A DNA stretch of 64,000 nt from Owenia fusiformis (Eukaryota; Annelida; Polychaeta; Sabellida; Oweniidae), in the NCBI GenBank assembly GCA_903813345.2, contig CAIIXF020000010.1, positions 9,168,349 to 9,232,348 on the forward strand, given 5' to 3'. The notes beneath the pieces are model-generated. The model worked only from the letters and a program-made list of their open reading frames with translations. It had not been told where the DNA came from and did no database searches. A program made the position numbers and the translations under genes. Numbering within the stretch: position 1 is the first letter of the stretch; each line of letters begins with the position of its first letter. This document shows positions 23,070-38,000 of this stretch, in pieces.

Positions 23070-26000
23070 ATGACAGTCGAACAGTCGGCTCTTCCACCAG
23101 ATACACAGGTATTTACCCATCTTATAGTTAATTACCGAGGATGAATCTTCAACATTGTATCATGGACAAAACAGAGTATCTAATGCAAGTAAATTTAGAG
23201 TAATCGGTGCAATAATTACAGACATTTTCATTGTCAAAGATTTATGGGTGCATTTTCCTGGATATTTTTCCATCTTTCATTTGCAGTAACTTCAGGTTGT
23301 TGATCTAATTACACTTTGGAGGTTATAGCCAACCATAAGGTCGAGTTCTATCGCGATGAATCAGCTGTCATTTATTCTAAAAAAACAGAAAGATAAGGGT
23401 AGGTGCTGTTACTAGCATTGGACTTACTCGAGTCTCTAGCTTACAGCTAGACGAAACTTCCTTGATTTCGTATGTACTGTGCTATACGCACCTACACGCA
23501 CCTAGAACTCATTTTTAATAAATTTTATAAATATTTTTAAGAATATTAATCATATTTAGGATGAAGCGTTGCTTGTCTGGATTTAGATATTTCAAAATTT
23601 CATTTCGGAGTTTGACACATGGTGAAATTTTCTCGCTGTAGCTAAAAATGGCTTCCGGTTCTGGACGTGAATAACATTTGAAATTATTCTCGCTTAAAGA
23701 AATCAAATATAACTATAGATTCAGACGGGCATGTGAGCTGATGTTCTTCAAATCTGTACATAAAGGTATATTTCATATTATTATGCCATATTTACTGTGC
23801 GTGTGACACAATGATTTACAATATTTATAATACTAAGGCAGCTCAATCTTCCTCCTCAAAGCCGGAATATAGAGAAGGCTTTGGACCGAAGTAACATTGG
23901 ACAACCATTTTTTTAAATTAACCCAACCCCATTAAACTATATATTTTCTGAAAGCTTGGAGTTTCAATAAATATAAAATCTATAACCTAAATTTTTAGAA
24001 AATGCATACTGGCCGTGGCACCCATTTAAAGTAGGTCACCCTCAGGGGGTCCAAAAATCGTTTTTGCTAAAAACTGACCCCAACTTTGAAATTTAATTAA
24101 AAATTAACAATAAGGTTTATCTTATCATACCTTATATTTTCTTGTAACTCTAACTTTTATTTAACCAAACAAAAAAAATGAAGGTCTAATATAAGTTCAT
24201 ATTATCTAGTTGTAAATTGCAAATTCTGCCCAGACATCTGGAAAGAAGGCACTGTCATCCCAATATTTAAGAAAGGGGACAGAGGCACAATAAGTAATTA
24301 TAGACCAGTGACCCTCTTATGTACTTTTTCTAAAATATTGGAAAGGATCATCCATAAGAGATTACTTCTCCACTTGCTTGAAAATAATTTATTATACAAA
24401 CTCCAAAGTGGCTTTTTACCCAAACATAATACAGTGAACCAACTTATTCATATTGTTCATGACCTCCATACTAACATCGATAATGGTAAAAATGTGCGTT
24501 CCATATTTCTTGATCTCACGTCAGCGTTTGACTTAGTTCCACACCATCTTCTTTTAAAAAAACTAAAAGCCTATGGATGTAATGACAATTTTATCTCCTT
24601 AATGACATCTTATCTTTCAAATAGGAGAATACAAGTACGGGTAAACAATAGTTTATCCAAATGGTCAAAAGATCGGGAACAGCGTAATGCCAATTTTGAT
24701 CCTAGCCATAATGGTAGTCATAATTTTACCATAAATGCGGGTGTGCCGCAGGGGTCTGTTTTGGGACCCCTATTATTTCTAATTTATATTAACGACTTAC
24801 CCGACAATCTCAACTCAAAAACTTTTATTTTTGCTGACGACACTTCACTGTATGATGCGTATGATAAAAATGAAGTCTTTTTAAACATTAATCAGCCATT
24901 ACAAGATGACCTTGACACTTTACACCAATGGTCATTACTATGGAGAATGAAATTTAAAGCTCAAAAGAGTGCTGACATAACTTTCTCGGGACAACGCACC
25001 CAGAATATTAACCAATCTCCCCTAACTTTGGGAGGTGAAGAGATACCCATTTGCACAACGCATAAACATCTTGGACTAGTCCTGGATTGTAAACTTAATT
25101 TCAATGCCCATATAGATCAATTAATTGGTAAAATAACCTCCCTAATTAGACCCTTGAAAGCTCTCTGTAAAAATTTACCAGGTAAGCACCTTGAAAAAAT
25201 CTATAATGCCTATTTTTTACCACACTTTGACTATTGTGACATAATCTATAATAAAGCCTCCTTAGCAAAACTACAAGCTCTCGACAGACTGCATTACAAA
25301 GCAGCATGCCTGGTGTCTGGTGCTATCCATGGATCAAGTACAGACAAAGTTCTTTCCTCTATTAATTGGAAAACCCTCTCCTCGAGAAGAGATGAACACT
25401 TAAAAATTTTCTTATTCAAAGCTCGCTTCAACTGTTTCCCACCCTTTATTTGTGACCTAGTTCGTACATATGAAATCACTCATACCAGAGACCTCAGATT
25501 CCAGCATGACTATAGAATTCCGAATCATTTGAGTTCATCTTGTGGTAAATCCACTATTTTTAATTCCATGAAGGTTTGGAATAAACTGCCAGCAGCGATT
25601 AGAGTTGGTCAACCCATTTCAAGGTTTAAAAGGTCAGTGAGAGAGTACACGAGCCCTGTCTCTGTATCAACTACTAAAATGACTAGGTGCATGCCAAGGC
25701 AAATAGAAATCAAATTCAATAGACTAAGAGCTGGTCTACTTTTGAACAGTCACTTTTATTCTCATAATTTCCTGTCGGTAACAGATCCCAAATGTCAATG
25801 TGGTGAAAAATTTCAAACCACTGAACACTTTTTAATCAAGTGTCCACTGCTCCTTAATGAACGTGAAGTTCTTCTTGCAGGACTATCAGACTTGGACTGT
25901 TTACGAGATTTTGAAGCATACTCAATTCAAAGGAAAACACATTTTCTATTAAATGGAGATGAAAATTTGGACTTTGAAACAAATGAAAAACTGATTGAAA

Positions 26001-29000
26001 TCACTGCTCACTATACATTTCAAGCTATACTAAGTCTGGGACAGGGTAATTTTTAACATTTGAGCTTGATACCACAACTTGGTACTGGGGAACAAGCAAA
26101 CCAAACATCAACAAAAAAGAAAAAGCTTCTCTGAACATTTTGTGTATTTCTGAATATCAATTTTTATTTATCAAAATGTTTCAATTGCCGATAATGTTGT
26201 CCTGTCAACAATGGCAATTTGTAAAAATGTAACCGATTGATTTTTAGAAATAAATATGAAGTATGTAAAAAAAAAAAAAAAGTTCATATTTTCGTAAATT
26301 AGAGTCACAGAGTATCACCCATGGGCGATTTTTGTATTTTTTTTAAAATAAACATTTGCAATGTACAATTTCCTATGTCTCTTTCATTTGGATCAATGGA
26401 GAACATAGTACAAATATTTTTTTATTACTTGAGTAATATTCTTTCCATGTATACAAATAGTGTATCTATAAGCTGACACTACATGTATATCACTAAATTG
26501 TTTACCATAATATATAATATACATATGTTCATATGTACATGTATTATAGTTTTCAAAAGTCTTGAGAGAGACCAAAATAAAACTTTCCAAGTCGTTAAAA
26601 CAAGCATGCTGCATTTAGAAATCAATGGTATGAGACATCAAGTGATTAGTGGTATGGGACATCAACTAACCAATAGTATGGGGCATCAAGTGATTAACGG
26701 TATGGGACATCAAGTGATCAACAGTATGGAACATCAAGTGATCAACAGTACTGGATATCAAGTAATCAACAGTCTTGGACAATCAATAATCAATAGTAAT
26801 TAATAAGTATTAGGGAATAAAATAATTAACAGTATGGGAAATCAAGTGATCAATGGTATGGGGTAGTAAGTGTTAAATAGTATGGGACATCAAATGATCA
26901 ATAGTATGGGACATCAAGTGATCAACAGTATGGGACATCAAGTGATCAATAGTATATCAAAGGAATCAACAGTGTGGGACATCAAGTGATCAATAGTGTG
27001 GGACATCAAGTGGTCAATAGTATGGTATACATGTATCAAATGGTCAATAGTATGGGACATCAAGTGATCATTAGTATGGGTCATCAATGATAAACTTTTA
27101 CAGTATGGGGCATCAAGGGAGGTGAGACTGCAAGTAGTCAAAGTGATTATCCGATGATAATAGATTGGGGCACCTGTAATTACTGAATTATGCATTGGTA
27201 ATTGTCAAATAATCATACCAACCTATCCACATCGATCCACGTGCTTGATCGCGAGAACAACAACAAACTAATCACGTGACAATAACAATCTTTTAATCTG
27301 TGTCTAATAAGTCCAAATTCAACGGACATCGTATGAAGAAGTTTTCAATAGCATATTTGATTTCATAAATATACATTTATTTGAAGTAACAACCATAATT
27401 GAACACAGATTAACCAAAATTAACGATTTTATTTTTGCGCAAGACACGCGACCCCGGAAGATAAATATGGCCGCCATCTTGCATGAGAATCGGAAGATTA
27501 CACCAGCCACTTTAAAAGTTGAATTTCTACATTTGCGCATATATATATCAGTGTAAGTTTTAATTTTTTACGATCTCAAGACTTTAAACTTTACAAATAA
27601 CTGCTTAATCAAAGCGACCAAAAATTATTGAGGGTATAATTAAATGATTTAAACTTTACCTCGTGAAGTTCGTCCTCGCCAAAAACGATTTTCTTCTATT
27701 CTTAAGAATGCGCGAAGACTTCATTCAATTATTAAACAGATTTTATAAAGAAATAACAGCAATTCGACTTTTAACATAGTTAAAATGAGCGACCAAAATT
27801 GCATATAAAAGCGGGGTCAATTTTTTAGTGAATAAAATTTCCCGCGAAAACGCGCCATCTATTCGTTGTCCATTGCTACTGTTACTGTGAAATAAATCGC
27901 TCATTGATTTCCAGTTTCACAAATTTTTGGCTCCTGACAGAGTCATTATTATGTGTAATTCAGTGGCAGTTCAACAAGCTAAATTGTTTGTATGAATTTT
28001 ATTGGAGTCATATTGGTTTAACTTCCGGCTATGCATGCACTGCAAATTCTGGATCGATTGAAACCAATTTTCTTCAATAATGTGGGACAGATACTAGAGA
28101 CAATAATATAGGAACACCTACCATCAAATGATTCGTAACATTTTTGCATTAATGTTCTATTGAAAGCCCATGATTACAGTTAAATGTGGATAAAATTGGT
28201 AATGTATTCCTGAGGATGATAAATAAATCCACTTGGAGAATAACATGCAGCTTGTTTAGTAAATACTTGCCAACAGTGTCATATACTGTCGGTTTCATGT
28301 TAAAAAAGCAAGAACTTAACTTTGACATATAAGTGTTACCTGATGAATGGAACACTCACATGCCTTCCAAATGGTAGTAAACGGACTCCAGTGTAACTAC
28401 ATCAGCTTATCTTTCCGTCTGATCAACAATAAGTACAGTTATACAAGAAATGTAAATGAACTGAAAATATTCCCAAAAATTTTCCGAATGGCTTGTCATT
28501 TCCGGAAGTTATGATACCTTATATTACAGAACATGTGTGAAAATGTTCGTTGTTCATTTTCAAGAGCTTAATAAAATGCGAACATCCGAGCATCGAACAA
28601 ACATTTCATTTTCACACATGTTCGGTAATATAACGTATCATAACTACAAAAAATAATCAAAATAAATTCATATTGGATGGAGGGGGGAGTGGATGGAGAG
28701 GGGGAGTTATATGTCTTTACGATGGAACAAATTCAAAAGAACTCGTGTATTTGAAAAAACTAAACTCAGTACCCAAATAAGAAACTGGATATTATATCTC
28801 TGGAGAATGAAAAATGGGAAAATTTGGGGTTATAAGAATTCAAGTAGCATGTCTTATCATGTCTTATATACATGGTCCTCCCCCCTCCATCCACTCCCTC
28901 TCCATCCAATATTAATTTATTTCGATTATTTTTTGTATAATGCATGGAAACTAACTTTAAAAAGTGAGCAATGTCATTAGTGTTATGATAATACTGTCCC

Positions 29001-32000
29001 TTATACCTATTCATTACAGGTCGTGTAGACCATTGTTGCCTGATTTATAGCAAAAACATTGACTTTTGCACGTTGGTGATTATGCACCTTTTTTAATAGA
29101 TCTCATATCTTAGAAGTGTATCAGTTCAAAAAAAATCAGTTACATGACTGCCAGGAGAAAGAGGAACTTTATCATTTTTATCTTTAATGGAATATTTTAT
29201 GTATGGCTGAATTATGGTTCCATTTTGTTTACAGAATACAGAATATTTAATCATGAAAATACTTCACCTTCAATTGATTTTTATTGTTTTTCAGAAGGTG
29301 CGAGAGCGACTTGAACAAGATTTTGCCCAAATAAGGGAGTTTACAGGGGTAGGAGATCCCAAAATAATCAACAAGGCTATCCAGACATGCACGTCCTCTG
29401 CTGGACAATACAATGTAGAGGACGTCATTAATATGCTTTTACCAGATAGTAACAAACAACAAATGGCAGTAAGTATATATATTTTAATCTCATTTTTTCC
29501 ATACAATCATATTCTGTGTCCAAAAGATAGAGAATGGGGAGGCATTGTCATCCATCTAGGTAATTATCGGACACTCGATATATCCATTTGTCCGACAATT
29601 ATCTACATAGACAATATTGCGAGTAGAAACAATCTTGATTTACGTCATTAAAAATTTGGTCAAAGTGATGTCCTATTTGAAATCTACATGTAAAAGTACA
29701 TATAGAAATATGGTTTTGAAAATTGTTTATCAACTTTGAAAATTAAATTTTTGGGGAAAATGTGACTTCTTGTTTGTTGAGATTTTCAAAGTGATTTGAC
29801 AAAGTTGTCCAGGCAAAACAATTGCTTATTTCCCATACTGCATAGCTAACCCCTCCCTTTATTATTTGTAGGTGATACCGAGTACCGTGACTGCTCTAGC
29901 GGAGGGTGGGGAGCAGACTGCAGGTAACAAACCACCTCCTCAAACTGAGACCAGCGCAACTCAAGGTAAGCATGATTTTCATAACCTTCATTCAATTTTG
30001 ATGAAATTAAAGTTTATTAATGGTGTAATATTTATCCCAATGCAATATTTATCCCAATGAATTAAGTTTGGAAGGGATAAATAAATAAAAGCTGTCTGTC
30101 ATCCAGTCAGGCCATCTGTTTGAAATAAGTCAAATACTTGTGAACATGATTATTATTTCATATTTTGTTGAAAGATAGCACTATATAATGCATGGTAAAT
30201 TTTTCATTTGTAACCAAAAGTCATGAGCATTGTTATTATCCCTGTTAATTTGATATATTAATTTTTATTCAGTTTGATTTGCTGTTTCTGTAGTTGTTTT
30301 CTAGTTTCTAGTGTGTTGGGATTTTCTACTACATGGTCAATTTTGTTGTCTAGTTGATTGTTTAAAAATTCAGTTTAAAGCAGAACATATATTATTGACA
30401 GATACATAGAGTCTCTCCAGGATATTGACTAGACTATAAATACTAGACAGTGTTCAACTTTCGCCTCAATACATTTTCAAAATCGATAGGAAGGTGTGGT
30501 AGAGTTACTTGTCGTTAATAAGTTTCCTACATGTCAAAGAAAGAGGTTTTATAAAAAATCCGTTCAATGTTTTTTTTAGGTTCTGAGGCTGCAGCTGGGA
30601 ATGACAGCATTGAAAATGATGATATTCAAAAAGCCATTGAAGCAAGCTTGCAAGAATCGCAGGGAATTCTGGGAGGTCAGATCCTCTCTCGGGAAGAACA
30701 GGACATAAGCAGGTAAGGATTTAATATTAAAGTAAACGTCCCATGATTTTGAAGATAAGGTAACGTGATATTTATCCCGCGAAACAATCTTGTATAAGGA
30801 AATTTTCAAGATGACTTGTGAATATAATATGACTTTGTAATAAAATCAGATATTTTCAAAATATTTAGTGCTTTATTGATTCGAGAAACTACAAATATAT
30901 TATGAGGAGAAAAACACACCAGGCTGTAATTTGATATGCTTTAAAGGTACAGTGTCTGATAAAAGCACAATCAGAGTAACCCCCTGATATTTTGGCTCTA
31001 AAAGATGTATAAGGAGTTGTTCTCTATATTTACCAACTATGATGCCTCAACTCATTCGCAACACGATCAATTTGATGATTGTTCACGGATATTACTTTTC
31101 TACTGGCTAGTTATAAAGTCTAAATGAAATTGAAATTTCGTTTTTACTATTTTTGAACCACAACACATTTCTGATTATCTTCCCACATAACACTAACCTT
31201 GTATTCGCGAATGCAAATAACGGCTATCGGCTACCAGGTTGATTGCAGTAAGATGGCAAACTCATTTAAATATGAATAGTACATGCTGTGCATCCCACTA
31301 GTTGCCAGCTCTCGCCTCAAAAGCAATAGCTGACCTAAATAACGATTAAATAATTAATTTTAATGGTATAAAGCAGCAACTAACACCAACTATCGAGGTG
31401 TTCGGTATTAGTAAATAGCGGAAGTACATCTGGCGGATGTGCATATAGATGCAAAACACATTTTAAGTTTGTTTGATCATGTGACATTTGTATAAAATTT
31501 ACATGATCACTGTTAGTTGACAAGCGGGTTGTTCGTAAACTACAAGTTCAAACTGACAGGTTAATTTATGCAAATTAATAGGTTATTCCGGTAGCAGGTA
31601 ACCATTAGTTGTATTTGCGAATACAAGCTTAGTTATATTTATTACTTTCAAGGGTTTCATAATATAGATTAGATGGTTGTATGTTGATTTGGACTTTTGT
31701 GTTTTATCCAACAGTTGGTTGTTCTGTTGATTTTCTCAATATATCTGTGAGTGCCCTCAGTATATTCTCAAGATATACCTTAGGTATGTAAGATATTATA
31801 TGAGCAATTATCATGAGACTTCAGTGGTTTTCTCTTGGACAGATCTAGGCGACAATGTTCCTTTAAAGAAGGTATTTCAATTTAGATATTAGTTTCGAGC
31901 AGTCCAAGGCTTGTGGTTTACTGAAATATTACAAGGGGACAGGCTGCCCTTTTCGGTAAAAAAATTTAATCTTTGATAACTCAAATACTAGTCGACAGAT

Positions 32001-35000
32001 TTGATTTTATATGCTGTTGATGCCAAAGGACAAAGGAGCTTTGCTGAAGAAGAGATTTTCAATTTGGCCCGAATTTCAAAATGGCGGCCATTTTTCATAA
32101 AAAATGTAACCTTTGAAAACTTAAGTACCAGTAGATGGATTTGGTTCAAATCTTATGTGCTGATACCTAGGGACATGGGAGCTCTGGTCTAGAATGAATT
32201 TTCAAGATAGCGGTTGAATTTCAAAATGGCAGCCATTCTTTGTAACAGAACACTCAAATACCAGTTGATAGATTTAGTTCAAAATTTGTATGCTTATGTC
32301 TAGAGACGTAGGAGCTCCACTCAAGAAGACATTTTTATGATGTCTACCAAATTTTAAAATGGCCACCATGTTTTGTAAAAAACATAATCTTTGATAACTC
32401 AAATACCAGTTGACAGATTTGGTTCAAATTTTATATGCTAATACCTAGAGACAGTGAAGGAGCTCTGTTTAAGAGGATATTTTCAAAATGACAGCTGGAT
32501 TTCAAAATGGCTGCCATTTTCATAAAAAACATTATTAATACCAGTATATTATTAATACCAGTATCATTAATACCAGTAGACGGCGTTGGTTAAAATATAT
32601 GCTGATGCCTAGAGATAAAAGAGCTCTGCTCGAGAAGAAATTTTCAAAATGGCCGCCATTTTTCATTAAGAATGTAATTTTTGATAACCCAAATACCAGT
32701 TGATGGATTTGATTCAAATCTTATATGCTGATGCCTAGGGACAAAGATGGCACCTGAATTTCTAAATGGCTGCCATTTTTTCGTAAAAAACATCATCTTT
32801 GATAACTCAATTTTCAAGATAATTATCAAAACAATTTTTGTTCGTTAGGATTTGCTTCTCTGTGGAGTTGCTGTTTTCTAGTTACTCTCTCATGTACAAT
32901 GAAATTTTGATATTTGAGCCTAGTAATGTCTCTATTTCTACTAAACAGACTTTCTAAACCCTAGGCCATTATATGATAATAAAGATAAAGCTCTATACAT
33001 GTCTGAAAATGACGTTTGGAATATTAATACATTAAAACCTGGACTTGAGCAGTATTTGCACAGAAATTTGTTTACAATTAAAGCAATTTTGATCATAATT
33101 CTCATTTCTGTCGTCTAAATATGAAATGCCACACTTTTATCACATTGGCATTTCATGGCATTTAACAAATGAAACTCCCTTATATTTCAGCACAGTTACA
33201 AACCTTTATAAAAATAAAAAAAACAATATTTTTTCTAAATTTCCATCGCAGGATTCTTGAACAGAGTATGCTAGAAACAAAGGCTGGGATCAAGAGGAAA
33301 AGAGGGGATATTTGGTTTGTTGACCCATTGAACCCTCACGAGCGTAAACGAGATGATAATTGCCCCGTTGGTTTGAAGAATGTTGGAAATACATGCTGGT
33401 TTAGTGCAGTTGTCCAGGTTAGTAACCATAGTTACAGTCTCCATCACATTTGCTCTACTGGGGTCCTACGGCCCCTGTAGGTTCACAAAAGCGATATAGA
33501 AAATTAACAGATATTGCTTATCCCCATGTATTATGCTGCTTATTTCTATCGATTTTGGGAAGCTATGGTCGCCGTATGGGTGCTGTAGATCAAATGTGAC
33601 TGAGGCATTGGACGATGTAGTCTTTACCATCTCATTGTGCTTATCCCCCATCTTGAACCATCAAGGTTACATATGACTAAAGGGATATACTTGTTAAACA
33701 GCGTGTCACTGGCTTCATCCATTCTAATATCTAAAGTCTGCATCATGACATCGTGTTCAGACATTGTGAGTGATTGTCTGAGCCTGTTAATGATGCACAT
33801 ATTACCTCATGATTATTCAACCTTCTGGCTACAGAGTCTTGTGACAGGATGCAATAAGTCATGTACATTATGTAATAACTTGCTATTAACATAGATGCAT
33901 TGCTTGGCTGTTCTTCTGCTTGTGTAATACTGATTTACCCGATCTTCTCTCATTTCTATTCATGATTAGAGTTCTATAATTATTTACATCTTTGATAGCT
34001 TTATATCAATCATGTTGCATCACAGTTGGGATCCCAGTTATATTTTGGTAGATTAATTCTCCTATACTATATCAAAAAACACAATGCTTTATGTATATAG
34101 TAAAACCTGTGTATATTGAACATTTTGTGCCGAGTGTTGATAGGTCTTCACTCCAGAGAGGGTAATTTATACAGAAGTCAGTAGAGTATGTGTGGAGTAA
34201 GGGTGTCCATTAGAGACAGATGTTCACTAGAGATAGGTGTTCACTAAGACAGGTTTTACTGTACATGAAAAAAGAATTGAACTTGTATCCATGGGATAAA
34301 TCAGTCGCTACATTAAGAGGGATAAATCTGCCAGATAAATTAATCACCATGTCTCATATGTCTTTTTTGTTCCAGTGCTTGTTCCAAATACCAAAATTCC
34401 GACACTTGGTTTTAAATTTTGTGGCTCCTACAGACCTTTCTCAGGGTAGCACCCAGGTAAGTTTATACAACAGTTGCCGCTATAAATGAATAGTGAACAC
34501 ATTAAAATGATACAATTGGCATACCACGTCACTAAATAAATATTGTTCACTATTTAATTAATACTCTTTCTAAACTCTTAAATGTTATAGACTAGTTGAT
34601 ATACAGGTGGTAGACTATATAATGGGCTTTCAAGAGATAATCATGCAGATAATCATGATTTTTATTTTTGAGTTATTTCTTTAAATCATATATGAAAAGT
34701 ACAAAATAAGATATTTCTTTGAATATGTACAGGAAGCATTTTTCCAATTTTGAAAAGCCAAGACAATGTTTATGTATGAAATATGGGAAATTGCACACCC
34801 TTCTCTTGAAAGCCTATGACTATATTATATGATATATAATTGACGTTTTCATCATGACATGAAATAAATATGTGCCCTATTTACTTAGTACTCTTTCAAA
34901 AGTTTATAATGTTTCGAACAAATCAGCACTTGCATAATAGCACTTTGCAATGATTAAGCCTTTACATTTTTACAAATGTCACTTAACGATCAATACAACC

Positions 35001-38000
35001 AACCTTAATTCTTTAATGTTATTTTGAAGGGAACTGTCAGAACAATTGTTTTTATTATTTTCTAGGAAAGACGCAACCTTTTGTTCATGCAGGAGTTGCG
35101 TCAGTTGTTTGCTTTGATGATTGGCTCTAAGAGGAAGTACGTGGATCCATCTAAAGCTGTGGAGATTCTCAAAGAAGCCTTCACTTCTACCAGCTCAGCA
35201 GGGGCTTCTGACTGTCAACAGGTATACTCCTATTACAGATTTTTGATTATGAAAGACTTATGCATATTCTCCCTTCTGTGTCAAACTACATAAAACAATT
35301 TCCATGTAGTATTTTTATCCCATCGAACGACTTTGTTCGGAGGGGATATAGGGATGTCAGTATTGAAGAAACTCATGGCAGCCATCTTGAAATATGACGA
35401 CTTTTACAATCTATTTTATTTTACTTTGCTGTAACTTACAAACTAGTGGAGCGATTTTGTTCACATTTCATATGGGAATACGCATAAGCATGACAAACTG
35501 TTTTATGACACATTTTGAAAATGGCCACCATTTTTTATGTGTTATTTTTGTGAATTGTTCTGTAATTTGAAAAGAAGTGGAGGAATTTTGTTTATATTTG
35601 ATATTTGAATACTCATAGGTATACTGTCTCATGACACCTTGGCTAGAAGGTGGCCATTTTGAAAATGACTGCCATTTTTACGTGTATTGATTTTTTACAA
35701 TTTTTGCTGTTACTTGAAAAGTAGTGGAGGGATTTTGTTCATATTTGATATTTGAATACTCATAAGCATGGCACACTGTTGTATAATATTGATACTTTGG
35801 CTAGAAGGATGTCCATTTTTATGTGTGTTATTTTACGTTTTTTAGTGAAACTCAAAGAATAATAGAGCGATTTTGTTCTTATTTGATATGTGAATAGTCA
35901 AAAGCATGGCACACTGTCCTATGACACTTTGGCTAGTATGTATGTATGTATGTGTGTGCAGTTTTGTTTAAATTTTATATGTGCCCACTTAGAAGCATAT
36001 TACACTTTCTTATGACACTTTGGCTACTGAGCAACCATATTAAAAATGGTGGCCATTTTTGTGTTTGTTATTGTATGATTTTTGCTATAACTGAAAAAGT
36101 AGTAGAGAGATTTTGTAAAAATGGCAGCCATAGCTGTTCAATGGGATTTGCTATGCTATGGCGTTGCTGTTATCTAGTTTTGAATTATATTTACCATAGT
36201 TTTAGCATATTTCATATTTCATCTATTTTTACAGAGCTCTCAGTTTTCACTATTCAATGTGGCTGAAATTTCATGGGAAAGTGGTTAAATTTAATCAATT
36301 AGAAGCAGTAAATGTATCCTGATCCATCTATGGGTTCTATTGTCTAGTGCATGTTGACCCAAAAATGAAAACAAGAATAGAATAATAATTTACAATTTGT
36401 CATACTCCATTTAACATTTGAGAGCCTTTTCAAAAAATAAAAATTGAACATTTTCAAAAATGTGATAATTCTATTTTCTCTAGGATGTTAGTGAGTTCCA
36501 ACATAAACTCTTAGAGTGGTTAGAAGATGCGTTCAAGTCAGATCGTTCCCGACCCTCTTCCCCAGCAGAGAGCCCCAGCACTGCTGGAGAGACATCTAAT
36601 CCCACCAGCCACAACCCCATGGTGGATCTCTTCTATGGTCAATTCAGGTGTGAGGGAATGTACGAAGGTAAGAAAGTCACAATATCCAGTAGGGGTTAGA
36701 CAGTTAATCAAAACCGCTGAGCTCTGGCCATCAATTGGCCTCAACTGTTCATTCTGTTCGGAATTAATGTGCTTAATCACATGAACATTTTGAAACTATC
36801 TGACCTCTAATATCCAGTGATCTTATTGGCATAGGAGCAACTGGATACTACACTTAGTTGGAATTTCAAAATAACATTGCACCATTGAAAATCTGTTTGC
36901 ATCCAATCAAAATTAATTTTGACACATTTTGAGCAAAGCATGTAAAACTCAGTTTCAGCTTCCTGTTGAGAAAATACCTGTGGAGATCACTGGTGTTAGT
37001 TCAAGAGCATTTATTATCACATCTTGTATACAGACTAAATACATCGTTGAAGCCGGAGACATTTTGTCAGTGCTCAGTGAAATCTTTACTATTTAATGTA
37101 TTGCACTGTATCTTTAATAAAGGTTAACTTATTATGTCACTACCAGAACTGATATCTCCAACTTTTTTTGCATGGTTGTCAGCTTTTGCAGGTGTGTTCA
37201 GCATCCGTAACAAATGGTAGGTTGTGACATTTTGCATGATAATGTTTTGTATGCTTTAGCATCCCTTATTGATTTTCTAGGAAATGACTTCTCGAAGCAA
37301 GAGACATTTGGACAATACCCATTAAGTGTGAATGGCTTTAAGGATGTACATGAGAGTCTAGAAGCTGCAACTGCACAACTTGAAATTGAGACTGTCAATG
37401 GTGGCATTGGAGACAATAAAAAGAACACATATCAAGAGGTAATTCAAAAATTCTCTATTATATTATTACTCAGTAGTATTCCCTTGATTTAATTGACGTG
37501 CAGTCTGACAACATGGCTAATGAACAAGGTGCATGTATTACAACACATTTGGTATATTGAAATATTTTTCAGAGGCCTGAAAATCCATTATGTGTAAAAA
37601 ATGAATTATTACAACTAGTTTGCTTTACTAATTTGTAAAATATACAATATACACAGATGGTGTCACTGGTCTTCATTTAATTATAAGCAGAGCTGATATG
37701 AGGAATCATTGTAAATATTTGAATGTAATTCAACCTTGACGGGGGTTGTTAATGAAATGAATGAACAAAACTGATACGCAATACTAAATCCAATCATAGT
37801 GTTACATTAGATAGTCCTTTTGAAAAGTATAAGATAGTTTGAATGGTGGATGTTGTACTGTATTTAACATTTGTTTTTTTATGTTGTAGCAATGGTTTAC
37901 CAGGCTGCCCCCTGTTCTCACATTTGAGCTTTCACGTTTCAAATTTAACACAGCTTTAGGCAGACCAGAGAAGATCCACAACAAACTCTCTTTCCCTGAG

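Noticed and set aside
24308-26056. Large single-exon gene inside USP25/28 intron 1
   Set aside because: It is the reverse transcriptase of a LINE with target-site duplication and poly(A), not a host gene.
26483-27195. Frames reading HQVINSMG on plus or DHLMSHTI on minus
   Set aside because: 24-bp minisatellite; frames broken within the array.
27319-27540. 73-codon minus-strand frame under the promoter-like cluster
   Set aside because: No similarity recognised, and it overlaps the YY1/ETS motifs; more likely chance.
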